Origin: a virus
Length of the DNA: 30,718 nt
Reading direction: 5' to 3' (one strand)
IMG/VR virus record: IMGVR_UViG_3300017971_000628
Coordinates: 1-30,718 of that record
Shown piece after piece: positions 6,726 through 14,433 of the stretch (positions within the stretch are counted from its first letter, which is position 1; each line of letters begins with the position of its first letter). Under the pieces are notes generated by a model, which was not told where the DNA came from, did no database searches, and saw only the letters and a list, made by a program, of their open reading frames with translations. The position numbers and the translations under genes were made by a program.

Positions 6726-8627
6726 ATGCCAGACCAATTTGTGAGCGGGGCGGGTGCCCATTGGCATACCCCGATGGTTGCGCAGGTGACCGCCAACCAG
6801 GCGGTTCACAATGCTACTTACGGGCTTCCGCGCGGGGGCACGTACAGCCCTGGGGGCAGTCCTCGCCGTGACATTGACGACGAGTGTGGTTTTCCTCGCC
6901 GCGGGCAGATCAATCTGGAGGATTATGCGTATCTGTTCGAGCGGTGCTCGGTTGCGGCGCGCGTGGTGGAGATAGCGCCGCGTGAGTCGTGGAAGACCCC
7001 TCCGTCCGTCCAGGAGGATGAGGACGCTTCTACGACGACGACGTTTGAGACCGCCTGGGGCGACCTGGCTAAGAGCCTGCGCGGGGATAGCTGGTACGAA
7101 TCGAAAGAGGACGAGTTGGGCAACCCGATCTGGCAAGCGCTTCAGCAGGTGGACGAGTTGTCGGGTGTGGGGGAGTTTGGGGTGCTGCTGCTTGGGTTGG
7201 CTGGTGATGATGACTTGTCGCAGCCGGCGGCGGGCGTGGGCGAGGACGGGAGGCAGGAGGGAAGCGCGAAGAACGATTTGGTGTACCTGCGCGCGTACGA
7301 CCAGACGAAGGTGCGGGTTGACGGGTACGAACGGGACGAGAGCAACCCCCGCTACGGTCACCCTATCATGTATTCGATCAACGTGGCCGGGTACAAGACC
7401 GAGGGGACTTCCTCCGGGGCGTTGCCCGATACGAAGTCAGTCAAGGTCCACTGGTCACGTGTGCTGCACGTCGCGGATATCTTCCACCAGAGCACGGCGA
7501 GTGACGTGTTGGCCATTCCTCGCATGCGGCCGGTCTACAACGAGCTGCTTAACTGCCGGAAGATTGGCGGGGCGAGTGGTGAGTTCTATTGGTTGCATGG
7601 TAGTCGGGACCTGATCCTTGAAACCCACCCGCAGCTTGGCGGGAAGGTGCGGTTCCCGTCGAACATGCTTTCCGAGGTGGAGAAATTCCAGACGGGTTTG
7701 CAGCGGAACCTACGGCTTGCGGGGCTGAGCGCCAAGACGTTGAACCCGGCAGTGGCTGATCCGACGGCGCACTTGATAGCGCAAGTGAAGCTGATTTGCA
7801 TCAAGCTCGGGGTTCCGGAGCGTATCTTCTGGGGCTCGGAGCGTGGCGAGTTGGCAAGCTCTCAAGACGAGCGCGGTTGGGCCGATCGAATGATGGGCCG
7901 GCAGAACGGCTACATAACCCCGCGTCTTATCGTCCCGTTCATTGACCGTTGCATCATGCTCGGTGTTCTACCTCCGCCCGAGAAATACGGGGTAGTGTGG
8001 CCGAACTTGCGCGAGTCGTCGCCGCAGGAAAAGGCCACGATGGCCTCCACTCGCGTGGAGGCGATGGCGAAGTACGTGGGCGGTTCGGTGTTTGGGCTCA
8101 TGGCCCCGCTGGATTTCCTGACGCGCGAGATGGACTACTCGCAGGAAGAGGCTATGGAGATCATTAAGGCGGCCGATCAAGAGGAAAAGGAGACGGCGGA
8201 ACGTGAGGCGGAAGAGGCCGAGGAAAACGAAGTGGCGGAAGAGGAAGAGGTTGAGGAAGAAGAAGGCGACAACCCCTTTGCCGAAAACTGGAACCCTGAC
8301 CAGCCGCGAGACGAGCAGGGGCGGTTTGGGAGTGGAGGTGGCGTAGCGACGCTCGACGCATCAGCCCTAAGTGATGCAGAAGAGTTTAGCGAGCAAGCGG
8401 ATCTTGCGACACAGGTGGCTATTGAGGCAGGGACACGCATGCACCACGACATAGCGCGAGAAGCCCACCTGAAAGCAAGCGATGCAAATATGCGAGTCCA
8501 CCGAGAGGCAACAACGGCGGGGGACCAGAAAACCGCTGAACGCCACAAAGCCACAGCGCAGCGCCATGTAACAATGGCCACACGCCATGAGAACATGGAT
8601 ATTTCCAAAGCATCGCTTATCGGCTAG
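6726..8627 (+). CDS. Portal protein with acidic linker and helical C-terminal extension
   Basis: This 633-residue protein matches DUF1073-type phage portals in its N-terminal half: 'INLEDYAYLFERCSVAARVVEIAPRES' near the start, then 'VHWSRVLHVAD', 'KLICIKLGVPERIFWGSERGELASSQDER' and a C-terminal core around 'MTREMDYSQEEA', abbreviated here. The portal is the dodecameric ring at one capsid vertex through which DNA passes. After about residue 490 comes a Glu-rich stretch, then 'NWNPDQPRDEQGRFGSGG' (from 521), a linker I know from phage head proteins fused to extra domains. About 95 residues of Ala- and His-rich helix follow ('AIEAGTRMHHDIAREAHLKA...'), with no recognised domain. Context (terminase before, MuF-like protein after) supports the call. 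Confidence 0.85.
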   Translation: MPDQFVSGAGAHWHTPMVAQVTANQAVHNATYGLPRGGTYSPGGSPRRDIDDECGFPRRGQINLEDYAYLFERCSVAARVVEIAPRESWKTPPSVQEDEDASTTTTFETAWGDLAKSLRGDSWYESKEDELGNPIWQALQQVDELSGVGEFGVLLLGLAGDDDLSQPAAGVGEDGRQEGSAKNDLVYLRAYDQTKVRVDGYERDESNPRYGHPIMYSINVAGYKTEGTSSGALPDTKSVKVHWSRVLHVADIFHQSTASDVLAIPRMRPVYNELLNCRKIGGASGEFYWLHGSRDLILETHPQLGGKVRFPSNMLSEVEKFQTGLQRNLRLAGLSAKTLNPAVADPTAHLIAQVKLICIKLGVPERIFWGSERGELASSQDERGWADRMMGRQNGYITPRLIVPFIDRCIMLGVLPPPEKYGVVWPNLRESSPQEKATMASTRVEAMAKYVGGSVFGLMAPLDFLTREMDYSQEEAMEIIKAADQEEKETAEREAEEAEENEVAEEEEVEEEEGDNPFAENWNPDQPRDEQGRFGSGGGVATLDASALSDAEEFSEQADLATQVAIEAGTRMHHDIAREAHLKASDANMRVHREATTAGDQKTAERHKATAQRHVTMATRHENMDISKASLIG

Positions 8628-8632
8628 TTCCC

Positions 8633-8794
8633 ATGAAACCCCGCAACGAGCCCAGCAACAGGAAGCCCGACCCGACGCCCGAAGAGATAGCGGAGGCGAG
8701 GGCTGAGATCCGCATGGCGAGGCGCAGGCGTCGCAGTTCCAAGATGCGGCGCTGGAAGCCGCTGCCGTACAAGCGCAAGCGGGACAAGGAGTAG
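8633..8794 (+). CDS. Tiny very basic peptide, hypothetical
   Basis: This 53-residue reading frame fills the gap between the portal and head morphogenesis genes exactly, ending two bases before the next ATG. It has 'DPTPEEIAEARAEIR' in the first half, a pattern seen in small phage and plasmid proteins, then an Arg/Lys-rich tail ('MARRRRRSSKMRRW', 'YKRKRDKE'). No clear Shine-Dalgarno sequence precedes its ATG, so translation may depend on coupling to the portal stop six bases upstream. Function unknown; nucleic acid binding is possible from charge alone. Confidence 0.5.
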   Translation: MKPRNEPSNRKPDPTPEEIAEARAEIRMARRRRRSSKMRRWKPLPYKRKRDKE

Positions 8795-8796
8795 GC

Positions 8797-10038
8797 ATGC
8801 CCCTGCAACGATGCAAAGTACGCGGCAAGCTCGGCTGGAAGTGGGGCGACCGCGGGAAGTGCTACGTGGGCGAGGGCGCGGTCGCGCGGGCGCTTGAGCA
8901 GGCGCGCGCGATCAAAGCAAGCCAGCGCGTGGCCAATGCTACCCGCCGCCCCCCCAACCCACTCCGCCGCGATCCTACCCGGACCCTGATGCTGCGCAAG
9001 ACGTTCTCTGCCGCATTCTCCAAGCGATTCCGGCAACTCAAGGGCCGGATCTTGGAGCTGATTGTCAAGGAGGATGCTCTGGGGCTCAAGCAGGCGAACA
9101 GGGTGGAGGCGGCGGTGCCGAAACTCGGCTCGCCGTTTCCGGGCGGCCCAACAACCACCCTCAACATCCGCTGGCGTTTTCGCACCCAAGCCCAGAAGAT
9201 AGCCGAGTTCGAGCGATGGCTTGCCGATGAACTGCATGTTATTACGGGGCCCGGCATGTCCGCGGACGCCTACTGGGCCGACTTCATCGAACGGGGCTAT
9301 CGTCAAGGGGCGGGGCGTGCGTTCGAGGACACCCGCCGCTGGAAGTGGGGCGCAGGCGAGGGCGAGTTCTACGCCGGGACGAAAAAGCAATTCCTGCTCG
9401 ACTCGTTCGCGTTCCCGATTGCCAAGGAAAAGGTGGAGCTTGTCGCCGGCCGCGTGTTCACCGACCTCAAGGGCATCACCCAAGATATGGGCACGCGCAT
9501 GACGCGGGTACTGACCGAGGGGCTGGTGCAGGGCATGAACCCGCGTGAGGTGGCGCGACGGCTCAACAAGCAGGTGGAGATCGGGCGGAAGCGGGCGTTT
9601 CGCATCGCGCAGACCGAGACGATACGCGCACACGCGGAGGGGCAACTCGACGCCCTGGAAATGCTGGGGGTCGAAGAGTTGGGGGTGGCCGTCGAGTGGA
9701 GCACAAGCGGGCTCGGGGTCACGGAACTGGGAAACCCTTCGCCGTGCGAGGTGTGCGCGCCGCTACAAGGCATCGTAATGAAACTGGAGGAGGCGCGGGG
9801 GTTGTTGCCGAGGCATCCGAACTGCCGCTGTTCCTACATCCCGGCAAACGTCGGCGAATCCACGAAGGAACAAAAGCGCACCCGCGCCGAGATACGCAAG
9901 GCAATTGACCGCTCGATCCGCAAGGAGGTAGGCGGCAAGCGCACCCTAGAAGAGAAGCGAGCGAAGACACGTTGGGGCGGAGCAGATACGAAGATCGGGC
10001 GCAAACGACCGCAACCGTTAGTAGGGCTGAAGAAGTGA
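8797..10038 (+). CDS. MuF-like head morphogenesis protein with N-terminal 'GKCY' module
   Basis: This 413-residue protein combines two parts. The N-terminus ('CKVRGKLGWKWGDRGKCYVG', about 6-25, then a helix 'ALEQARAIKASQ') is a short module I recognise from several phage structural proteins. The C-terminal region has the MuF/SPP1 gp7 signature: 'IAQTETIRAHAEGQLDAL', then cysteines at about 317 and 320 ('SPCEVCAPLQG') and 'RHPNCRC' with His340, Cys343 and Cys345, likely binding a metal. Such proteins enter the prohead in few copies and aid head assembly or DNA ejection. AAGGAG precedes the ATG. Position after the portal is typical. Confidence 0.88.
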   Translation: MPLQRCKVRGKLGWKWGDRGKCYVGEGAVARALEQARAIKASQRVANATRRPPNPLRRDPTRTLMLRKTFSAAFSKRFRQLKGRILELIVKEDALGLKQANRVEAAVPKLGSPFPGGPTTTLNIRWRFRTQAQKIAEFERWLADELHVITGPGMSADAYWADFIERGYRQGAGRAFEDTRRWKWGAGEGEFYAGTKKQFLLDSFAFPIAKEKVELVAGRVFTDLKGITQDMGTRMTRVLTEGLVQGMNPREVARRLNKQVEIGRKRAFRIAQTETIRAHAEGQLDALEMLGVEELGVAVEWSTSGLGVTELGNPSPCEVCAPLQGIVMKLEEARGLLPRHPNCRCSYIPANVGESTKEQKRTRAEIRKAIDRSIRKEVGGKRTLEEKRAKTRWGGADTKIGRKRPQPLVGLKK

Positions 10039-10325
10039 GCGTAAACCTCGACGGATTTACGAAGACACAACTGCGCATTCTCAAGGTGTTGGCAGACGGG
10101 AAGCCGCACCAGCGCAAAGAATTGGAGGCGTGCCTGTGCGGGCCCAAGCGCAGCAACCTCAAGCCCCACCTGGCTGCGATGCGCAAGCTGCTGAGGCCCC
10201 AGGGACAGAACATTCTATGCGTCGTCCACCATCGTCGCTTTGAATACTGCTGGGTCCAGTTGTGTCCGTTTGCCTATCAGGCGCTTTTCCGAAACAACGG
10301 AGCGACGGCCTCCACAAAGGGGTAG
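10035..10325 (+). CDS. Small winged-helix-like protein
   Basis: This protein of about 96 residues starts at GTG 10035, overlapping the preceding TGA (GTGA); the frame is open back to 9972 but coupling favours the GTG. The segment 'TKTQLRILKVLADGKPHQRKELEACL' followed by 'NLKPHLAAMRKLLRPQ' and 'CVVHHRRFEYCWVQL' has the helix-helix-wing order of a winged helix, so DNA binding is plausible. Similar small proteins occur among phage structural genes. The target is unknown. It could act as a regulator of the following head genes, whose upstream region (10326-10424) is unusually structured, but this is speculative. Confidence 0.65.
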   Translation: MSVNLDGFTKTQLRILKVLADGKPHQRKELEACLCGPKRSNLKPHLAAMRKLLRPQGQNILCVVHHRRFEYCWVQLCPFAYQALFRNNGATASTKG

Positions 10326-10407
10326 CCTCTCTTTCCCCGTCCCCAAAGTAGACACACCCTCTTGTGGGTGCGTTTCACCCTGTTCCCAACGCAATTCCTA
10401 CGGGTAT

Positions 10408-10428
10408 CCGTACTCTCATAGAGTATGG
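10408..10428 (+). promoter_or_regulatory. Hairpin that hides the protease-scaffold start codon
   Basis: CCGTACTCT (10408-10416) pairs with AGAGTATGG (10420-10428) over nine positions, one of them a G-U pair, with a CAT loop. The initiator ATG at 10425-10427 is inside the 3' arm. No Shine-Dalgarno sequence stands upstream. A shorter CACCC/GGGTG hairpin lies just before it, in an otherwise gene-free 99-bp gap (10326-10424). The structure could restrain translation until ribosomes or a protein open it. Confidence 0.5.
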
Positions 10429-11711
10429 AAACCGTAATAGCTAACCTCTCAACTCCCCGTCGGGTGTCCGAGGCTGGGCGCGATTATATCGTTGCCCCGC
10501 TCACGCTCATTGTCCCGGGCGTGCTGAACGGCTCCCAGGGTGCGCTCTACTACCCACCGGATGAGATCCAGCGCACCACGGAGGCGTGGAACGGCGTGCC
10601 TATCACGCTGCGGCATCCGCGCAAAGACGGGCGGCTTGTGCCCGCGCGAGAGGGCGGGGTTGTTCTGGGCGACGTACGCAACGCCACCTACCAAGACAAG
10701 CTGACCGCCGAGGGGTGGTTTGACGTTGCGAACCTCGAAAAGGAATCGCCCCAACTGCTGCGTTCTATCGAGTCGGGCGAACGTGGCGAACTATCGACGG
10801 GCCTCTACACGGAAAACAAACCCGTGAAGAACGGCCAGCACAACGGGCGCGCGTACACGCACGTTGCGACCAACTACCGCCCCGACCACCTGGCGATTCT
10901 CCCCGACGAGACGGGGGCATGCTCGGTAGACGACGGATGCGGAGTGAACGTCAACAAAGACAACCGCGGTGCGCTGGAGAAGCTGGTGGACCTTTACCAC
11001 CAGACGGCGAACACGTTAGCGGGGCTGCTCGGAGCCGAGCCCGGCAAAACAGGTGACAACGAACCCTCTACCAACGAGGAGACAGATATGGCCATGACCG
11101 CCGCAGAGCGCAAGTCGCTCATTGACAACCTCGTCGGCTGTTGCTGGGACGCAGACGACCGCTCCGAGCTGGAGCAGTTGACGGACAACCAGTTGACGGC
11201 GTTTTCCAAACTCGCGGAAGAGAAAAGCGAACTGGACCTCGTAGCCAACGCCGCGCGCGAGACCTTCGGCCTCGGAGACGTTGCGGTCAACGCACTCCCC
11301 GAGGCGTTCAAGAAAGCCGCTGCCAAAAAGGGTGGCGACGAAGAGGAGGAGGAGGAGGAAGACGTGGACAAGAAAAAGAAGACCGAAAACACGTCGCCGC
11401 CCACCGAAGAGGAGTGGCTGGCACAAGCGCCGCAGGGTATTCGGGATCGATTGGACTTCGCGGCCAACGTCATGGCCGAGCAGCGACAAGAGGCCATCGA
11501 CACCGTCACGGCCAACCTGTCAGGCGACGAGAAAGCCAGGGTGGAGAAGCACCTGGCCACGCTCTCACTCGACCAGATTCGAGACTTCGCCGTACTCGTG
11601 CCCAAGCCTCGCCCCACGGCCAACTATGGCACCGTTCCCGCAGCGGACGCCGGCGGCGAAAAGGAAACGCCCCTTGGAACGCCTACGTGGAATTTCGAGC
11701 CGGCCGAATAA
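10425..11711 (+). CDS. DUF2213-type prohead protease fused to scaffold
   Basis: The 428-residue product begins with a DUF2213 domain: 'APLTLIVPGVLNGSQGALYY' (24-43), 'WNGVPITLRHPR' with His64, 'RGELSTGLYTE' with Ser124, and 'YRPDHLAILPDETGACS' (about 151-167). His64 and Ser124 are the likely catalytic pair, with Asp154 or His155 as third member, as in phage prohead proteases. From about 185 onward the protein is acidic, helical and low in complexity, including a run of glutamates near 305-312, as expected for an internal scaffold removed during maturation. The next genes are a decoration-type protein and the major capsid protein, the normal order. A nested in-frame start at 11088 may make scaffold alone. 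Confidence 0.87.
   Translation: METVIANLSTPRRVSEAGRDYIVAPLTLIVPGVLNGSQGALYYPPDEIQRTTEAWNGVPITLRHPRKDGRLVPAREGGVVLGDVRNATYQDKLTAEGWFDVANLEKESPQLLRSIESGERGELSTGLYTENKPVKNGQHNGRAYTHVATNYRPDHLAILPDETGACSVDDGCGVNVNKDNRGALEKLVDLYHQTANTLAGLLGAEPGKTGDNEPSTNEETDMAMTAAERKSLIDNLVGCCWDADDRSELEQLTDNQLTAFSKLAEEKSELDLVANAARETFGLGDVAVNALPEAFKKAAAKKGGDEEEEEEEDVDKKKKTENTSPPTEEEWLAQAPQGIRDRLDFAANVMAEQRQEAIDTVTANLSGDEKARVEKHLATLSLDQIRDFAVLVPKPRPTANYGTVPAADAGGEKETPLGTPTWNFEPAE
11088..11711 (+). CDS. Probable nested scaffold protein from an internal start
   Basis: Inside the protease gene and in the same frame, ATG 11088 (residue 222) is preceded by GAGGAG at a spacing of about six bases, better than the ribosome site of the parent gene. 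It would give a 207-residue protein containing only the helical, Glu-rich scaffold part and not the protease. This copies the known arrangement of lambda C and Nu3, where one gene makes both protease and scaffold. Inference from sequence only. Confidence 0.55.
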   Translation: MAMTAAERKSLIDNLVGCCWDADDRSELEQLTDNQLTAFSKLAEEKSELDLVANAARETFGLGDVAVNALPEAFKKAAAKKGGDEEEEEEEDVDKKKKTENTSPPTEEEWLAQAPQGIRDRLDFAANVMAEQRQEAIDTVTANLSGDEKARVEKHLATLSLDQIRDFAVLVPKPRPTANYGTVPAADAGGEKETPLGTPTWNFEPAE

Positions 11712-11745
11712 CCGACAACTACCTTCCGAATAAGGAGCCCTAAAT

Positions 11746-12273
11746 ATGGGTATGAAGGGAACGCGAATCCAAGTGTCCCATCCCGGCGGCGCTGCCAAGG
11801 GGATCTACAAAGAAGGGTTGATCGCCACCGGCCAGACTCCGAAGCCGGGAACGGTGATGGAGATGACGGCCACCGCGGCGGTCTCCAGCTTCTTCTACTG
11901 GACACCCTACGGCGTCACGGCCGCGAGCGGCGGCAACTTCGTCACTGCCGACGGTGACCGCAAACTGATCGCCATCCTCCTTGAAAACTACAAGGAGGGA
12001 AAGACCTACGACGACGCCTATGCGGCCGGGGATATGTGCTACCTGTACATCCCGGTAGCAGGCGAAGAGTTCAACATGATCCTCCAGAACCAGTCCGGCA
12101 CGGGTGACACGTTTACCCTCGGGCAGGAACTCATGGTGGACGACGGCACGGGCAAGCTGCTGGCATGCGATTCGGACGCCGAGGCCCACCCGTTCCACAT
12201 CATGGAGGCTGTGACCACGGCGCTGACTGCGGATGCCCACAACTGGGTGATGTTCCGCGGACATGGAGCCTAA
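11746..12273 (+). CDS. Capsid decoration or head-stabilising protein (putative)
   Basis: This 175-residue protein has a strong ribosome site (AAGGAG) and stands between the protease-scaffold and major capsid genes, the usual place for lambda gpD-like decoration proteins. The sequence is rich in Gly, Ala and Thr and predicted beta strands ('DGDRKLIAILLENYKEGKTY', 'GDMCYLYIPVAGEEF', 'TLGQELMVDDGTGKLLAC'). The N-terminal part 'GGAAKGIYKEGLIATGQT' and the closing 'HNWVMFRGHGA' fit a trimeric beta-barrel type of decoration protein. I do not see a diagnostic motif, so the call relies mainly on position and composition. Confidence 0.65.
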   Translation: MGMKGTRIQVSHPGGAAKGIYKEGLIATGQTPKPGTVMEMTATAAVSSFFYWTPYGVTAASGGNFVTADGDRKLIAILLENYKEGKTYDDAYAAGDMCYLYIPVAGEEFNMILQNQSGTGDTFTLGQELMVDDGTGKLLACDSDAEAHPFHIMEAVTTALTADAHNWVMFRGHGA

Positions 12274-12302
12274 CCCCTAGCCCGAAAAGGGAGACCCTTA
12301 AT

Positions 12303-13517
12303 ATGTACGTGAGCAACGCTCAACTCGACTGGTTGACCCCGAACGGGAACGGTGGGTTTGTCGGTGACGGCGAAGTCGCCCAAGAGATGCAACGGATCAA
12401 TTTCGATCCCGGTCTCAAGCGCCCCTTCCTCTCCCGGCGAGACGGTCGCGCCTATTGCGACGTTCGCACCGGCAAGTTTACGACGAACGCCGCTGGCCAG
12501 GAGGTGCCGGAAGTCAAAGCGGTGCCCGTAGACTACCTCGTCCAGAAGGGGCTGGTGCCGCCGACCTACAACGCCACCGCGTTGACGAAGGACGCGTGGG
12601 AGAAGATCGACCAGCGCGTCATTCCTGCGGCGCGCAAGCCCATGCAGGCGTGGGCGGACCTGCGGGCGCACGGGACGTACGGCGGCTTCGATGCCATGGG
12701 GGTCATGGGCCTGTCCAGGCACCGGGTCACCGGGGCGTCCGATGCGACGATGAGCATGCACGTTTCGACGCAGACGCGTCAAGACCGGCAGCTCTACGAC
12801 CTCGACACGTTGCCCCTGCCGATCACGCAATGCGGCTTTGAGTTCGACCAGCGCGAACTGGCCGTGGCCCGCAACGCCGGCACGCCGCTTGAGACGGGAA
12901 TGGCGGCCGAAGCCGGCAAGGCCGTGGGCGAACTGATCGAGAAGGTAACGATCGGCATGACCGATCTGTCAAGCCTCACGATTGGAAGTTCCGACACCTA
13001 CACGCGCCGGGGAATCTACGGTTTCCGTACGCAGCCCGGCCGGATCACGAAAACCGACGTCACGGCCACCGCCTCGTTTGTCGCCACCACGTTCCTGACC
13101 GACGTGATGGCTATGATCGAATTGGCTCGGGCCCAGAATATGTATGGCCCGTTCACCCTGTACTACTCAACCTCTTGGGCCCAGTATCTCAACCGAGATT
13201 ACTGGACCTACGTCACCAGCGGCGGTGCCGCGCCGACCAAGACGGTCAAGCAGCGGGTGCTGGAGCTGGAAGAGATCCGCGAGGTGAAGCCCCTCCAGTT
13301 CTTCACCAGCACGGATGAACTGCTTCTGGTTGGTTGGGACGACACGCTTGAGGCTATTAACGGAATGGAGTTGACGACCGTCCAGTGGGAAAGCCAGGGC
13401 GGTTCAATGGTACATTTCCGCGTGATGGCCATCCAGGTCCCGGCCATGCGAGAGCGATACATCGGGACGTCGACGAGCACAAAGTATGCGTCGATCGTCC
13501 ACGGAACCACGTCGTAA
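12303..13517 (+). CDS. Major capsid protein (HK97 fold, encapsulin-like branch)
   Basis: This 404-residue protein starts at ATG 12303 behind GGGAG; the longer open frame from 12165 overlaps the preceding gene and lacks a ribosome site. The sequence shows features of the encapsulin-like branch of HK97-fold capsid proteins: a spine-helix-like region ending near 'PMQAWADLRAHGTYGGFDAMGV', 'LPLPITQCGFEFDQRELAVARNAG', a helix 'AGKAVGELIEKVTIG', and a C-terminal 'GPFTLYYSTSWAQYLNRDY' and 'LLLVGWDD...HFRVMAIQVPAM' core. It forms the icosahedral shell. Order (scaffold, decoration, capsid, connector) confirms the role. A stable hairpin follows the stop. Confidence 0.88.
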   Translation: MYVSNAQLDWLTPNGNGGFVGDGEVAQEMQRINFDPGLKRPFLSRRDGRAYCDVRTGKFTTNAAGQEVPEVKAVPVDYLVQKGLVPPTYNATALTKDAWEKIDQRVIPAARKPMQAWADLRAHGTYGGFDAMGVMGLSRHRVTGASDATMSMHVSTQTRQDRQLYDLDTLPLPITQCGFEFDQRELAVARNAGTPLETGMAAEAGKAVGELIEKVTIGMTDLSSLTIGSSDTYTRRGIYGFRTQPGRITKTDVTATASFVATTFLTDVMAMIELARAQNMYGPFTLYYSTSWAQYLNRDYWTYVTSGGAAPTKTVKQRVLELEEIREVKPLQFFTSTDELLLVGWDDTLEAINGMELTTVQWESQGGSMVHFRVMAIQVPAMRERYIGTSTSTKYASIVHGTTS

Positions 13518-13529
13518 CCATCACCCCCG

Positions 13530-13562
13530 CGCCCCACCGGGCGGGCAGGGCCCAGTGGGGCG
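13530..13562 (+). terminator. Stable hairpin after the major capsid gene
   Basis: CGCCCCAC (13530-13537) and GTGGGGCG (13555-13562) form a perfect 8-bp stem, with further GC pairing possible in the loop. No U-run follows, so it is not a classical Rho-independent terminator. It may reduce read-through or protect the abundant capsid mRNA 3' end before the next gene, which begins 24 bases later with its own strong ribosome site. Confidence 0.5.
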
Positions 13563-13585
13563 TAAATACCATAAGGAGCGATCTT

Positions 13586-14014
13586 ATGAGTTCTGCCCCC
13601 ACCGGGGTCAAAGAAGCTGTTGACCCCTGGTCCCTTCGTCCTGTCGTCGGGAAATTCCGCATCAAAGAGGGTGTTCATTCCGAGGGTGCGATACCAGGCA
13701 CCTACCGGAGAGACCCGACGGGAGCGCCGATGTTCAGCCCTCGCGTCTATGTCGATGGCGACATCGTGGCCTCTCGCAGCGACCTGTCCAAGCACAACCC
13801 CGCCCACGGCGCGAAGAAATTCGAGCGAGTCGACGATTCCATGCCGGACAAGTACGACGGCAACGCACCGCCCGTGGACGAGCTGGAGGCGATGACCGTG
13901 GCGCAGCTTCGGGAGTTGTCCGTTGCCGAGGAGATCGACCTTGGCGAGGCCACAAAGAAGGCAGACATCATCGAGTGGATTCGCATGGTACGGCAAGAGC
14001 GTGACCAGGAGTAA
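13586..14014 (+). CDS. Head protein with C-terminal SAP/HeH-like DNA-binding motif
   Basis: This 142-residue protein starts at ATG 13586 behind AAGGAGCGA; the frame is open back to 13385 but that part lies in the capsid gene. The N-terminal two thirds are polar and probably strand-rich ('MFSPRVYVDGDIVASRSDLSKHN' in outline). The C-terminal segment at about 102-135 ('MTVAQLRELSVAEEIDL', then 'ATKKADIIEWI') matches the helix-extended-helix (SAP, HeH or Rho N-terminal-like) pattern that binds nucleic acid. Proteins of this kind follow the capsid gene in many phages and are likely part of the head or the head-tail joint. Role inferred from position. Confidence 0.72.
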   Translation: MSSAPTGVKEAVDPWSLRPVVGKFRIKEGVHSEGAIPGTYRRDPTGAPMFSPRVYVDGDIVASRSDLSKHNPAHGAKKFERVDDSMPDKYDGNAPPVDELEAMTVAQLRELSVAEEIDLGEATKKADIIEWIRMVRQERDQE

Positions 14015-14019
14015 AGGAC

Positions 14020-14433
14020 ATGGGATGGCGGGTGTCGGACGAGCAGGAGATCCGCGACTTGATTGAGGTCAAGGACACGGATTCCATGCGCCCGTTTCTC
14101 GACACGGCCAACGCTCTGACGGACAAGGTCGCCGCAGAGGATAGCTCCGACGAGCTTACCGACGCGATGCTCGCGGAGATCGAGAAGTACCTGGCCGCGC
14201 ATTTTGCCGCACATCGGCACCAGCAATACGCGAGCGAATCTACAGGCGGCGCTTCTGCAACGTACCAGGGGCAATTCGGCATGGGGCTCTCGTCCACGCA
14301 GTGGGGCCAATCAGCCATGATTATGGACGTGACCGGCTACCTCCGCGACCTCGACGAGGGAGTGACCACGGTGGACGTTACGTGGCTTGGATTGCCTCCA
14401 TCGTCACAGACCGACTACGCGAACAGGGACTAA
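14020..14433 (+). CDS. Head-tail connector (adaptor) protein
   Basis: This 137-residue protein opens with 'VSDEQEIRDLIEV', has 'FLDTANALTDKVA' and 'LAEIEKYLAAHFAAHRHQQYASESTGG', and ends with 'YQGQFGMGLSSTQWGQSAMIMDVTGYLRDL' (motifs shown in outline). This is the pattern of phage adaptor proteins that sit under the portal: helical N-terminal half, then a strand and loop with 'GLxxTxxGQxA'. AGGAG precedes the ATG. Its TAA stop overlaps the ATG of the next gene (TAATG). Location between capsid and neck genes is as expected. Confidence 0.78.
   Translation: MGWRVSDEQEIRDLIEVKDTDSMRPFLDTANALTDKVAAEDSSDELTDAMLAEIEKYLAAHFAAHRHQQYASESTGGASATYQGQFGMGLSSTQWGQSAMIMDVTGYLRDLDEGVTTVDVTWLGLPPSSQTDYANRD

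Noticed and set aside
6297-7361. 354-codon open frame on the minus strand
   Set aside because: It is a shadow of the hypothetical and portal genes on the plus strand. The product is low-complexity, Arg/Pro/His-rich and has no motif or ribosome site.
8617-9645. 342-codon open frame on the minus strand
   Set aside because: It is antisense to the MuF-like gene, whose plus-strand motifs are clear. Long antisense frames are common in GC-rich DNA.
12165-12302. Longer start for the major capsid gene
   Set aside because: It overlaps the decoration gene in another frame and lacks a ribosome site. ATG 12303 has GGGAG and fits the family N-terminus.
12303-13517. Encapsulin nanocompartment instead of a phage capsid
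   Set aside because: The protein shares the encapsulin-like fold, but terminase, portal, protease-scaffold and tail genes surround it.
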